Shown in pieces: positions 8,820 to 15,171 of a DNA stretch of 21,192 nucleotides. This DNA comes from XYB2-FULL-45-11 sp964355525 (GTDB lineage Bacteria > Patescibacteriota > Patescibacteriia > UBA9934 > GWF2-40-263), in assembly GCA_964355525.1 (NCBI GenBank), contig CAYHDY010000017.1:1-21192 (forward strand), read 5' to 3'. The notes beneath the pieces were generated by a model that was given only the letters and a program-made list of their open reading frames with translations, was not told where the DNA came from and did not search any database. Made by a program: the position numbers and the translations under genes. Position 1 is the first letter of the stretch. Each line of letters begins with the position of its first letter.

Positions 8820-9203
8820 TTATTTTTCAAACGCATGCGTTAACTGTTTCAAAGCGCCACTAATGGATCCATCGATGAGCATCTCATCGATTCGGATGCG
8901 AGCGCCTCCGATCAACGATGCGTCAACGCGTTCGCGAATTTCCGCACCGGCTGTTTGTTTTTCTAAGATCGATCGCATCGCGGCGGGCAACGGATATGCC
9001 GTTTCTATCGTGAGCGTTGCTACTCCATGTTTCTCTTTCCAAACATGATCAATCGCTCGAATAATTTCCCGAAATCGTTTTAATTCTCCACGCGCGGCAA
9101 GCCATGCGACGAGAACATCGAAAGCAGCTTCAAGATCTTTCGGATCACATGATTCAACGGACGCGATAAATTGCGTTGCAAGTTGTTTATTTGTGATCTT
9201 CAT
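8820..9203 (-). CDS. atpH: F-type ATP synthase delta subunit, short form
   Basis: This subunit joins the F1 head to the peripheral stalk. It is only 127 aa, against about 175-180 in E. coli and Bacillus. The C-terminal part is recognisable (RERVDASLIGGARIRIDEML, then ISGALKQL), while the N-terminal helical domain is shortened. Identification rests on this C-terminal signature and the place between atpF and atpA. It overlaps the end of atpF by 17 bases. Confidence 0.9.
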   Translation of the reverse strand: MKITNKQLATQFIASVESCDPKDLEAAFDVLVAWLAARGELKRFREIIRAIDHVWKEKHGVATLTIETAYPLPAAMRSILEKQTAGAEIRERVDASLIGGARIRIDEMLIDGSISGALKQLTHAFEK

Positions 9204-9711
9204 ACGCGGTCATTTTTTTCACAACAGCTTCTGCAAGCGCATTGGATTTTTTTTCATCAATAGTTTCTTCCAAAATCTTTTTTGTTGCTGCAACCGCGAT
9301 CAAAATCAATTCTGCTTTCGCTTCACGAACCATATTGATTTGTTCCGCTTTCAATTGTTCTTTCCCGAGAGCAACAACGCGTTCCACTTCTTTCTTTGCT
9401 ACAAGAAGTAATTCTTGTTTGCGTGATTCTGCATCCGCACGAGCAGCTTCAAGTATCTGTGTCGCTTCTCCTTTTGCTGTCGCGATTAGTTGATGTTGTT
9501 CTTTTTCCAACTCCGCAACGCGTCGATCAATCAAATCGGATTTTTTCAAACTCTCTTCGATTTTATTTGATCGGTCATCTAAAATTTTTACCAAGGGTTT
9601 ATAGGCAAATTTCCACAACACCAACAAGACAACAACAAAGTTGATGAGTTGTGCGATGAAGATCGGAAGATTAATTCCTAACGTAGCAATTCCGCCGGTT
9701 GGTTCGGGCAT
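9187..9711 (-). CDS. atpF: F-type ATP synthase b subunit
   Basis: This 174-aa peripheral-stalk subunit has one N-terminal membrane helix (residues about 13-33, INLPIFIAQLINFVVVLLVL), the typical KPLVKILDDRSNKI segment and a long charged coiled coil to the end. It is separated from atpE by a 146-base gap holding two palindromic elements, unlike the tight spacing elsewhere in the operon. No Shine-Dalgarno sequence. Confidence 0.95.
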   Translation of the reverse strand: MPEPTGGIATLGINLPIFIAQLINFVVVLLVLWKFAYKPLVKILDDRSNKIEESLKKSDLIDRRVAELEKEQHQLIATAKGEATQILEAARADAESRKQELLLVAKKEVERVVALGKEQLKAEQINMVREAKAELILIAVAATKKILEETIDEKKSNALAEAVVKKMTAYEDHK

Positions 9712-9722
9712 AAAAATTCGTT

Positions 9723-9762
9723 ACCCCTCTCCTTTTTTAAGGGGAGGGTATGGGTGGGGTCG
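9723..9762 (-). repeat. Palindromic G/C-rich element, copy 2 (atpE-atpF gap)
   Basis: On the minus strand it reads CGACCCCACCC, then CCCTCCCCTT, AAAA and AAGGAGAGGGG, forming a strong stem-loop. It closely matches copy 4 at 18258-18300 and is in opposite orientation to copy 3, 43 bases away. Confidence 0.85.
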
Positions 9763-9805
9763 TTTTGATTTTAGAGCGAGGTCTGTTCACGAAAATAACT
9801 CGCGT

Positions 9806-9845
9806 GCAGACCACCCCCTGCCCCCTCCTTAAAAAAGGAGGGGGT
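9806..9845 (+). repeat. Palindromic G/C-rich element, copy 3 (atpE-atpF gap)
   Basis: It begins GCAGACCACCCCCTG and ends with CCCCCTCCTT, AAAA, then AAGGAGGGGG, a 10-bp G/C-rich stem. It closely matches copy 5 inside metG. In the atp mRNA this stem forms 12 bases after the atpE stop. Confidence 0.87.
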
Positions 9846-9857
9846 TTCGAAAATCGT

Positions 9858-10088
9858 TTAGAGGGTAAACGAAACAACGAGGGCGTAGATGGCGACCGCT
9901 TCTGCGAAGGCCATTCCGAGCAACATTGGAACAAACAATTTTCCTGCGGCTTCTGGGTTGCGTCCGATTGCTTCCATGGCCTTTGAACCGATAAGTCCAA
10001 TGCTGATTGCCGGAGCAATTCCTCCAATAGCGATTGTCAAACCTTTTGTCAAAATCGCGAGTGTTTCTGCGTCCATAAAATGTGACAT
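9858..10088 (-). CDS. atpE: F-type ATP synthase c subunit (proton-type ring)
   Basis: This 76-aa membrane ring subunit has two membrane helices joined by the polar loop GRNPEA (42-47), and the ion-binding carboxylate Glu63 in AFAEAVAIY. Aligned to the Na+-binding Ilyobacter c subunit, the ligand Gln is Ile here and the Ser after the Glu is Ala, which indicates proton rather than sodium coupling. I start at the ATG at 10088; an internal ATG at 10076 is possible. No Shine-Dalgarno sequence. Hairpins lie both before and after this gene, which is the one whose product is needed in most copies. Confidence 0.96.
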   Translation of the reverse strand: MSHFMDAETLAILTKGLTIAIGGIAPAISIGLIGSKAMEAIGRNPEAAGKLFVPMLLGMAFAEAVAIYALVVSFTL

Positions 10089-10108
10089 TAATTCTTAAAA
10101 TGAGAATC

Positions 10109-10146
10109 CATCGTTTGACGATGAACGTCCGGCGTCGAAATTCGAC
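10109..10146 (-). promoter_or_regulatory. Two short hairpins in the atpB-atpE gap
   Basis: CATCGT-TTG-ACGATG (10109-10123) and GTCGAA-A-TTCGAC (10134-10146) are perfect small inverted repeats in the 79-base leader between atpB and atpE. They could influence atpE translation or mRNA processing. The sequence alone does not prove this. Confidence 0.35.
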
Positions 10147-10167
10147 ACAAGAAGTTCATGGTCAAAT

Positions 10168-11010
10168 TCAGGTGGATGCTTCTGCATGTACCACAACTTC
10201 TGCATGTTCCTCTTCGTGTTCCTCATGTGAAGACGTTGCAACCGTAAGATATGCAAGTGTTAACATGGAAAAAACAGTTGCTTGAATCGCTCCGACCAAT
10301 ATTTCAAGAAAAATAAACGGAATCGGTAAAAAAAATGAAAAGAGTCCAAGCATTACCGTCATCAGAACTTCTCCCGCAAAGACATTCCCAAATAATCGTA
10401 ATGAGAGTGAAACAATTTTTGCAAATTCACTGACAATCTCGATGATCCCAACGCCGAATTCAATAAACGCAACAGCAATCGCGATCGGACCCTTTTTCAT
10501 TGAACGCCAAATTCCGCGAACATTAAAAAATTTACTCACATGATTCATGATTCCGATAGATCGAAGTCCGATCACATGAGAAGTCAAAATAGCGAATACG
10601 GCGATAGCAAGCGTTAAATTTAAATCACTTGCAGCTGGACGTAAAAGTGGAATGAGCTCTTTTGTTCCCTCATGCATTTCCCAGATTCCAATGGAACCTG
10701 TTCCTGGAAAAAGACCGATCCAGTTTGAAAATAAAATGAAAAGGAAAATTGTTCCGACGATTGGTAAAAACTGCCGTGAACGTTTTGCGTCCCCGGTCAC
10801 TTTCTGAATTTCATTCAACATGAATTCTACAAGTCCCTCTGCAATGTTCTGCAAACCACGTGGAACAAGATTCTTTCGACGTTGTAAAAAGAAAACGACG
10901 GCAATAAAAAAAACAACAGCAATCCATCCGTTGATCATCGTGTTCGTAATCGGAAAACCGTACACGTGTGCAATCGTTTCAGCGGCGGCGGGTGGAATGA
11001 CAAGTTGCAT
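10168..11010 (-). CDS. atpB: F-type ATP synthase a subunit
   Basis: This 280-aa proton-channel subunit spans the membrane several times. The essential arginine is Arg205 in SLSLRLFGNVFAGE, and the conserved Gln243 lies in GAIQATVF. The start is the ATG at 11010; a longer frame adds 30 unrelated residues and overlaps atpI. The tail after the last membrane helix (about 261-280) is rich in His and Glu (SHEEHEEEHAEVVVHAE), unlike the short E. coli end. No Shine-Dalgarno sequence. Confidence 0.96.
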   Translation of the reverse strand: MQLVIPPAAAETIAHVYGFPITNTMINGWIAVVFFIAVVFFLQRRKNLVPRGLQNIAEGLVEFMLNEIQKVTGDAKRSRQFLPIVGTIFLFILFSNWIGLFPGTGSIGIWEMHEGTKELIPLLRPAASDLNLTLAIAVFAILTSHVIGLRSIGIMNHVSKFFNVRGIWRSMKKGPIAIAVAFIEFGVGIIEIVSEFAKIVSLSLRLFGNVFAGEVLMTVMLGLFSFFLPIPFIFLEILVGAIQATVFSMLTLAYLTVATSSHEEHEEEHAEVVVHAEAST

Positions 11011-11014
11011 AATA

Positions 11015-11257
11015 TTATTTTTTGTTGAGAAGACGATCGTAATCTGTTTGATATTGCTTTGCTTTCTTTTGAATGTGAACGGCTGTGAATAGGAACGCAA
11101 TCACAAGCAGAAGGATCAAATAACGAGGTTGTGTGTGATATTTTTGATCCAGCCATTTACCCAAAAGTGCCGCGAGTACGGCAGGAACCGCAATCGATCC
11201 GCTGAAATCAGCGAAGATCCTGAGGGCTAAACGATAATAGGGTGCGTCTGAATTCAT
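11015..11257 (-). CDS. AtpI/AtpZ-type small membrane protein of the ATP synthase operon
   Basis: This 80-aa protein has two predicted membrane helices (about 18-33 and 45-62) joined by a short loop with GKWLDQKYHTQP, and a charged C-terminus. AtpI/AtpZ proteins are not part of the enzyme; they are linked to c-ring assembly or ion uptake. Size, the first-gene position before atpB and the loop pattern support the call. The gene begins the operon with a short leader and no Shine-Dalgarno sequence. Confidence 0.8.
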   Translation of the reverse strand: MNSDAPYYRLALRIFADFSGSIAVPAVLAALLGKWLDQKYHTQPRYLILLLVIAFLFTAVHIQKKAKQYQTDYDRLLNKK

Positions 11258-11278
11258 AGCAATAAAAATGGCGCGAAT

Positions 11279-11307
11279 AGTATATGTGTTTTCCTGAATG
11301 CGGTCAA
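11279..11307 (-). promoter_or_regulatory. Promoter of the ATP synthase operon
   Basis: On the minus strand, -35 TTGACC (11302-11307), a 17-base spacer and -10 TATACT (11279-11284) form a near-consensus sigma-70-type promoter. The predicted start leaves only about 15 bases before the atpI ATG. Confidence 0.75.
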
Positions 11308-11312
11308 CATCA

Positions 11313-11336
11313 TTTTTTCATTCCCCTGTGAAAAAA
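11313..11336. promoter_or_regulatory. Inverted repeat between the divergent atp and 603-aa-gene promoters
   Basis: TTTTTTCA (11313-11320) and TGAAAAAA (11329-11336) form a perfect 8-bp inverted repeat between the two -35 boxes. The boxes themselves sit in a wider repeat, GGTCAACAT (11302-11310) and ATGTTGACC (11348-11356). This is a possible binding site for a regulator or bending protein. Confidence 0.4.
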
Positions 11337-11350
11337 CAAGGATTCGTATG

Positions 11351-11379
11351 TTGACCTGAAGGGAAAATTTTGGTAACCT
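11351..11379 (+). promoter_or_regulatory. Promoter of the 603-aa family A gene
   Basis: -35 TTGACC (11351-11356), 17-base spacer and weak -10 TAACCT (11374-11379). A Shine-Dalgarno sequence AAAGGAGGA (11412-11420) follows. GGGTTTTGACAA at 11402-11413 differs by one base from the 12-base half-site found at 15093. Confidence 0.5.
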
Positions 11380-11422
11380 CCTTTTTCGAAACACGAAAGG
11401 CGGGTTTTGACAAAGGAGGAAC

Positions 11423-13234
11423 ATGGTACTGCAGACGAATGACGCTCGATTCAATAAAATCCTAATTGATCACGGCGTTTCCTTTTCCGTGGAACCGGAC
11501 GAAATTTCGGAAGCGACAACGCTTGCGAGTGCGAATCTTCCCATGCTGCCGGACATCTTCGCCGCAAACCGCGTGATTGCAGATGCAATCGGCGTCGGAG
11601 CGATGGTCGATCCGGATCCGGATCGCGAACGTGCTCGCAGAAATTTGCGCAATCGCATGGTTCTCAATGAGAGCGGGAAAAATGCTCACATTGCAAACGT
11701 CGAATTTTTCGGCCAAGTTAATACGGAAGGCGAAGTCATTATTCGTTCGACGATCCTGCTGCCCGGTTATGATCTTCGACAGGAAGTCTCCCCGCTCATT
11801 AACGTAGGGATAGATTTCCTCATCGATCTTGGCGGAGGAAAATTTTGTTCAAACGGAACCATTCAGTGTCTGATCTTCAAACCGATCGATAAGAAAGGAA
11901 GGCCCATCAACGGGAAAGGTCTGTTGAAAGCACTTCCTCTCGGGGTTGCAGATCCAAGCACGGTCAGTATCTGGAATCGTGTCGCGCGGGAAATGAAAGG
12001 AAAAAATTGGCCGGAGATCAAACTGATCCCGAACAATCTGCGTCGCCATGGCGTTTGCGTTACCACTTTCCTACCGACGCATGATCCGGATTTCGTTCGA
12101 ATCAAAGGATCACGCAAACGATTGCTCGTTGGAAAATTGTTCGGTCAAAAATTTTGGCTGTCTCCGAAATCACAGCTTCCGGAAGTGGATGTTGTTGATG
12201 GAAAGAAATGTTTTTCGACCAAACATGTGTTCTGCGTGAAACTGAGCGAAAAAGATCTTGTTGTGACATGGCTCGGTCCGGAAGGAAAAGTTCGCATCGA
12301 TAATCGTCAGGCTGTACTCGATGTTCACGATTCCATGGATCCGTTCGCCGTTCTTGGAACAACTCCGATCAAGGTGGACGTCTACACGATCGGGCAAACA
12401 GCTCGTGCATATCTCAATCGTGCGTACGATCAGAGAAACCCGTTGTACCAAGCAGCACTCAATCTGTTGCTCGTCTACGAGAAAGATCCGTACGAAACGA
12501 AAAAAATGATTCTCGAAGATCTGATGGTGAAAGCCGTCGAACAAGTCATCTTGCAAATGCACGAGGCTGTCGATATTTCCATCAAGAGTCTTTCGAAATC
12601 ACCATTGAGAAGACCTACGAGTCAGGATGTCTACCAAGGAAAATCAAGAAAGATTGTTTTGAGTCGTCTGAACAAACCAAACGATGTTGCTGCGGAATGG
12701 CTCGCAGCCGCACTCGACTGCCCGTTTATTTCAACCAGTTCGTTTCATATGATTCTCCGAAGTTGGCTTGTGAGCATGACTCCGGAGCAGACGCACAGCA
12801 GTCAGGTACTCGCACCGACTGCGGTTAAACCGAATGAGCTTTTTCCGAACGATCATTTTGTCGCTGCACTGCCACCCTTAAGGGAACGTTCATCGCCCGC
12901 GATTTCTGTTGTAGCGAATCGAGACTCATCTCCGGCCGTTTACTACGACCCTCTCCCGATCCCAGAACCTCCGGAAGTAGATCATCTTTCAGACGTCGTC
13001 CTATCGGGCGATCTGTTGACAGAAATCACCGATGACGAAGAAGACTTTACACTGCCAACCACACCGACAGCCGTTGATTTCAATGCCAACGAAGCAACAA
13101 GCGTCAAGAAATACAACTTCGACCCGAAAGGAATCACCGGTCCGATTGATCCGGATGAACCGCGACCGAAAGCGTGGGAGATCGGATGGTTCTTCATGGG
13201 GGCAAGCAAAGGCAAAATCGAAAAAGATCCATGA
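11423..13234 (+). CDS. Hypothetical protein, family A paralogue 1 (603 aa)
   Basis: I do not recognise a known family. The protein has no signal peptide or membrane segment. Its middle part is clearly related to the 563-aa protein encoded convergently downstream. Shared landmarks are LPLGVADPS..WNRVARE (171-190), NWPEIKLIPNNLRR (195-208), VGKLFGQK (236-243), WLGPEGKV (283-290), DPFAVLGTTPI (306-316) and NPLYQAALNLL (339-349). The C-terminal 150 residues are Pro- and acid-rich and probably disordered, ending in RPKAWEIGWFFMGASKGK (581-598). The ATG at 11423 has a strong Shine-Dalgarno sequence and its own promoter, divergent from the ATP synthase operon. A terminator follows. It is single-gene, cytoplasmic by appearance, function unknown. 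Confidence 0.85.
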   Translation: MVLQTNDARFNKILIDHGVSFSVEPDEISEATTLASANLPMLPDIFAANRVIADAIGVGAMVDPDPDRERARRNLRNRMVLNESGKNAHIANVEFFGQVNTEGEVIIRSTILLPGYDLRQEVSPLINVGIDFLIDLGGGKFCSNGTIQCLIFKPIDKKGRPINGKGLLKALPLGVADPSTVSIWNRVAREMKGKNWPEIKLIPNNLRRHGVCVTTFLPTHDPDFVRIKGSRKRLLVGKLFGQKFWLSPKSQLPEVDVVDGKKCFSTKHVFCVKLSEKDLVVTWLGPEGKVRIDNRQAVLDVHDSMDPFAVLGTTPIKVDVYTIGQTARAYLNRAYDQRNPLYQAALNLLLVYEKDPYETKKMILEDLMVKAVEQVILQMHEAVDISIKSLSKSPLRRPTSQDVYQGKSRKIVLSRLNKPNDVAAEWLAAALDCPFISTSSFHMILRSWLVSMTPEQTHSSQVLAPTAVKPNELFPNDHFVAALPPLRERSSPAISVVANRDSSPAVYYDPLPIPEPPEVDHLSDVVLSGDLLTEITDDEEDFTLPTTPTAVDFNANEATSVKKYNFDPKGITGPIDPDEPRPKAWEIGWFFMGASKGKIEKDP

Positions 13235-13242
13235 GCACACTG

Positions 13243-13269
13243 CCGATCAAATCTTTGATCGGTTTTTTT
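13243..13269 (+). terminator. Terminator of the 603-aa gene
   Basis: CCGATCAAA (13243-13251) pairs with TTTGATCGG (13254-13262), followed by seven T. It starts 8 bases after the stop codon. Confidence 0.9.
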
Positions 13270-13280
13270 ATGCAGAAAAT

Positions 13281-13307
13281 AAAAAACCGATTGTTCTGAA
13301 CAATCGG
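13281..13307 (-). terminator. Terminator of the 563-aa gene
   Basis: CCGATTGT (13287-13294) pairs with ACAATCGG (13300-13307). On the minus strand six T follow (13281-13286). With the neighbouring plus-strand terminator it insulates the two convergent genes. Confidence 0.85.
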
Positions 13308-13321
13308 CAGACTTCACTTCT

Positions 13322-15013
13322 CTACGCTTGGCCTTCTGCGGTTTCCTTGGTCTCAGTCACCTTCTTCCTCCGCCTGCCGCCAGCCTGCGCCGTCGGAGCT
13401 TCGACCGCTTGGGTCGGCGGAACTTCGGAAGCAGCTTCGACGGCCGGAGGAGTAGCCTCGACCGGTTCCGCAACAGCCGGAGCTTCGGTCGATGCAACGA
13501 GTGCGACTTCCTCGACCTTGACCGCTTCGGCAGACTTCACGCGTTGCTTCTTCTCGGGAGGGGTCAGGCCGTCCTTGGCGAGGATCGCACGTAGCACTTC
13601 CTGACGGATATTGCGCAACAACCATGACTTCCACGAGAACGCCACTTCGATCTTGCTGTCGATCCACGACGTCAAGACGTCTTCGCCATCCTTGCGGAAC
13701 CACACTTCGTCGAGCTCCTTGCCCGCAAGCACTTCCTCGACCGATGGCAGTCCTTGGATGACCACCAGTTCGTTCACGAGGCTTTCGAGCTTGATCTTCA
13801 GTTCACCACGCACCATGAACGCCGCCGTTTCCGCAATCGGACGAAGGATGACGCGCATGGCTTGTTCGGAATCTTCCGGGTTGATCTCGCCGATGCTGAA
13901 CGCGTAGCTATACAGCGGATTCGTCACGTCGAGCGACGCGTCCGACGCGAGCCTGAGCGCGTGTCCCATCAGTGTCGTGAAGTTCGCCGTGATCGGATCG
14001 ACGCCGAGAACAGTGAAACCGTCCAAGCGTCCCGTCCCTCCCACATTGAACTTTCCCGAACGCAGATCGACTTTCCCTTCCTTGCCGAGGCACTTCACCT
14101 GCACCTGTGCGTCGTTCATGCCAGTGATGACGAAGTAGTACTTGTGCAGGAACTTCCACTCGCCGGTCTCGGGATCCTGGTCAGGAGTCGCGAGATCGTT
14201 GTCTCCGTCGGAAACGATCTTCCGCCCGTAGATCTCGCCGTAGATGTAGCCACCTTCCGGATTTTCCGCGAGGTAGATCGGCTTCCAGAGCAGCAGCTGC
14301 ATTCCTTGCCGGAGGCGCAAGTTGTTCGGCAGTGTCTCGATGTCCGGCCACTCATCCTTCGACGCGCCGCGCTCGCGGTATTCTGCAGCAACCTGCCTCC
14401 ACGTCTCGAGCATGCCCGGAGCTGCGAGGCCGAACGGAACGACACGAAACGGATCCCGCGGATTGTTGGGGCGCAGAGTGATGCTCAGCATGGACTTCAG
14501 GTGATACTCGACCACCATCATATCCTTACCGTCCTCACCCTTCTGCGTCAGAATCTCCGTGGTCACGTAGGGCAAAGTGCCGCCTGCGCCGTCGAACAGA
14601 GCATGCGGAACCGCTTTTACCTTCGTCGTCGTCTTCGGATCATCCGGATCCGGCAGGCTGATGTCGACGTTGAGCAACTTGCGCTTCGGATCCTTCTTGT
14701 CAGTCGTGATCCAGAACCGACAGTAATCGATGTACGGAATGCTCGGATCCGCTGGATCGAGAACCACGCGCTTTCGCGCCTGATCCAGTTTCCACTCGAA
14801 ATTCCTCTTCTTGTCGCGGAACTGCACCCGCGAGTCCATCTCGGCGATGAACTCGTAGAGCGAGGCGACGAGGCGGCGGATGTAGCCGATCTTTTCCGGG
14901 CGCACGAGGGCCGTTCCCGACGTGCTTTCCTTGACTTTCTTCTCACCAGCCTCGAGCACGCGGAGACCCACGGCCTCCATCATGCTTACGAGACGTTTTT
15001 CCTGCGGCACCAT
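13322..15013 (-). CDS. Hypothetical protein, family A paralogue 2 (563 aa), G/C-rich
   Basis: No known family recognised. It is a diverged paralogue of the 603-aa protein: VVPFGLAAPG..TWRQVAAE (191-211), EWPDIETLPNNLR (221-233), YGEIYGRK (258-265), CLGKEGKV (308-315), DGFTVLGVDPI (331-341) and NPLYSYAFSIG (365-375) match in order. The N-terminus is basic and helical. The C-terminus (about 494-563) is a low-complexity Ala/Pro/Glu/Val tail with a basic patch GGRRRKK (545-551). Codon third positions are strongly G/C-ending, unlike every neighbour including the ATP synthase genes, so recent transfer or strong codon selection is likely. Start ATG at 15013 with AAGGAG 6 bases upstream. No membrane segment. 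Divergently transcribed from family B through a shared inverted repeat. Confidence 0.85.
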   Translation of the reverse strand: MVPQEKRLVSMMEAVGLRVLEAGEKKVKESTSGTALVRPEKIGYIRRLVASLYEFIAEMDSRVQFRDKKRNFEWKLDQARKRVVLDPADPSIPYIDYCRFWITTDKKDPKRKLLNVDISLPDPDDPKTTTKVKAVPHALFDGAGGTLPYVTTEILTQKGEDGKDMMVVEYHLKSMLSITLRPNNPRDPFRVVPFGLAAPGMLETWRQVAAEYRERGASKDEWPDIETLPNNLRLRQGMQLLLWKPIYLAENPEGGYIYGEIYGRKIVSDGDNDLATPDQDPETGEWKFLHKYYFVITGMNDAQVQVKCLGKEGKVDLRSGKFNVGGTGRLDGFTVLGVDPITANFTTLMGHALRLASDASLDVTNPLYSYAFSIGEINPEDSEQAMRVILRPIAETAAFMVRGELKIKLESLVNELVVIQGLPSVEEVLAGKELDEVWFRKDGEDVLTSWIDSKIEVAFSWKSWLLRNIRQEVLRAILAKDGLTPPEKKQRVKSAEAVKVEEVALVASTEAPAVAEPVEATPPAVEAASEVPPTQAVEAPTAQAGGRRRKKVTETKETAEGQA

Positions 15014-15075
15014 GGCTGACTCCTTGGTTCACGTCACACCCAATGAAACATCGGGGCTGGGAAATCCAGAGGGTG

Positions 15076-15104
15076 AAGGTATCAAAAATAACGGGTTTTG
15101 TCAA
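15076..15104 (-). promoter_or_regulatory. Promoter of the 563-aa family A gene
   Basis: On the minus strand, perfect -35 TTGACA (15099-15104), 17-base spacer and weak -10 TACCTT (15076-15081). The predicted leader is about 55 bases and ends in a Shine-Dalgarno sequence AAGGAG. Confidence 0.6.
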
Positions 15105-15126
15105 GCGCATAAGGTTGACAAAACCC
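15093..15126. promoter_or_regulatory. Perfect 12-bp inverted repeat covering two divergent -35 boxes (candidate shared operator)
   Basis: GGGTTTTGTCAA (15093-15104) and TTGACAAAACCC (15115-15126) are exact reverse complements separated by 10 bases. Each arm contains the -35 of one promoter. A dimeric regulator bound here would control the 563-aa gene and the family B operon together. Only six bases per arm are explained by the -35 boxes; the other six match as well. Confidence 0.7.
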
Positions 15127-15143
15127 TGAAAAACTGATAGATT
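15115..15143 (+). promoter_or_regulatory. Promoter of the family B operon
   Basis: Perfect -35 TTGACA (15115-15120), 17-base spacer and -10 TAGATT (15138-15143). A Shine-Dalgarno GGAGG at 15161-15165 lies 6 bases before the ATG. Confidence 0.7.
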
Positions 15144-15171
15144 GCTGTGTCCATCAACCCGGAGGTTTACC

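Noticed and set aside
9858..10088. Sodium-coupled ATP synthase
   Set aside because: The c subunit has Ile and Ala where Na+-type rings have Gln and Ser; only the Glu is kept.
13754..15019. A long open frame (421 codons) on the plus strand opposite the 563-aa gene
   Set aside because: It lies antisense to a gene with clear paralogue similarity, promoter and Shine-Dalgarno site. G/C-rich genes often leave the opposite strand open; the translation is rich in Arg and His without recognisable motifs.
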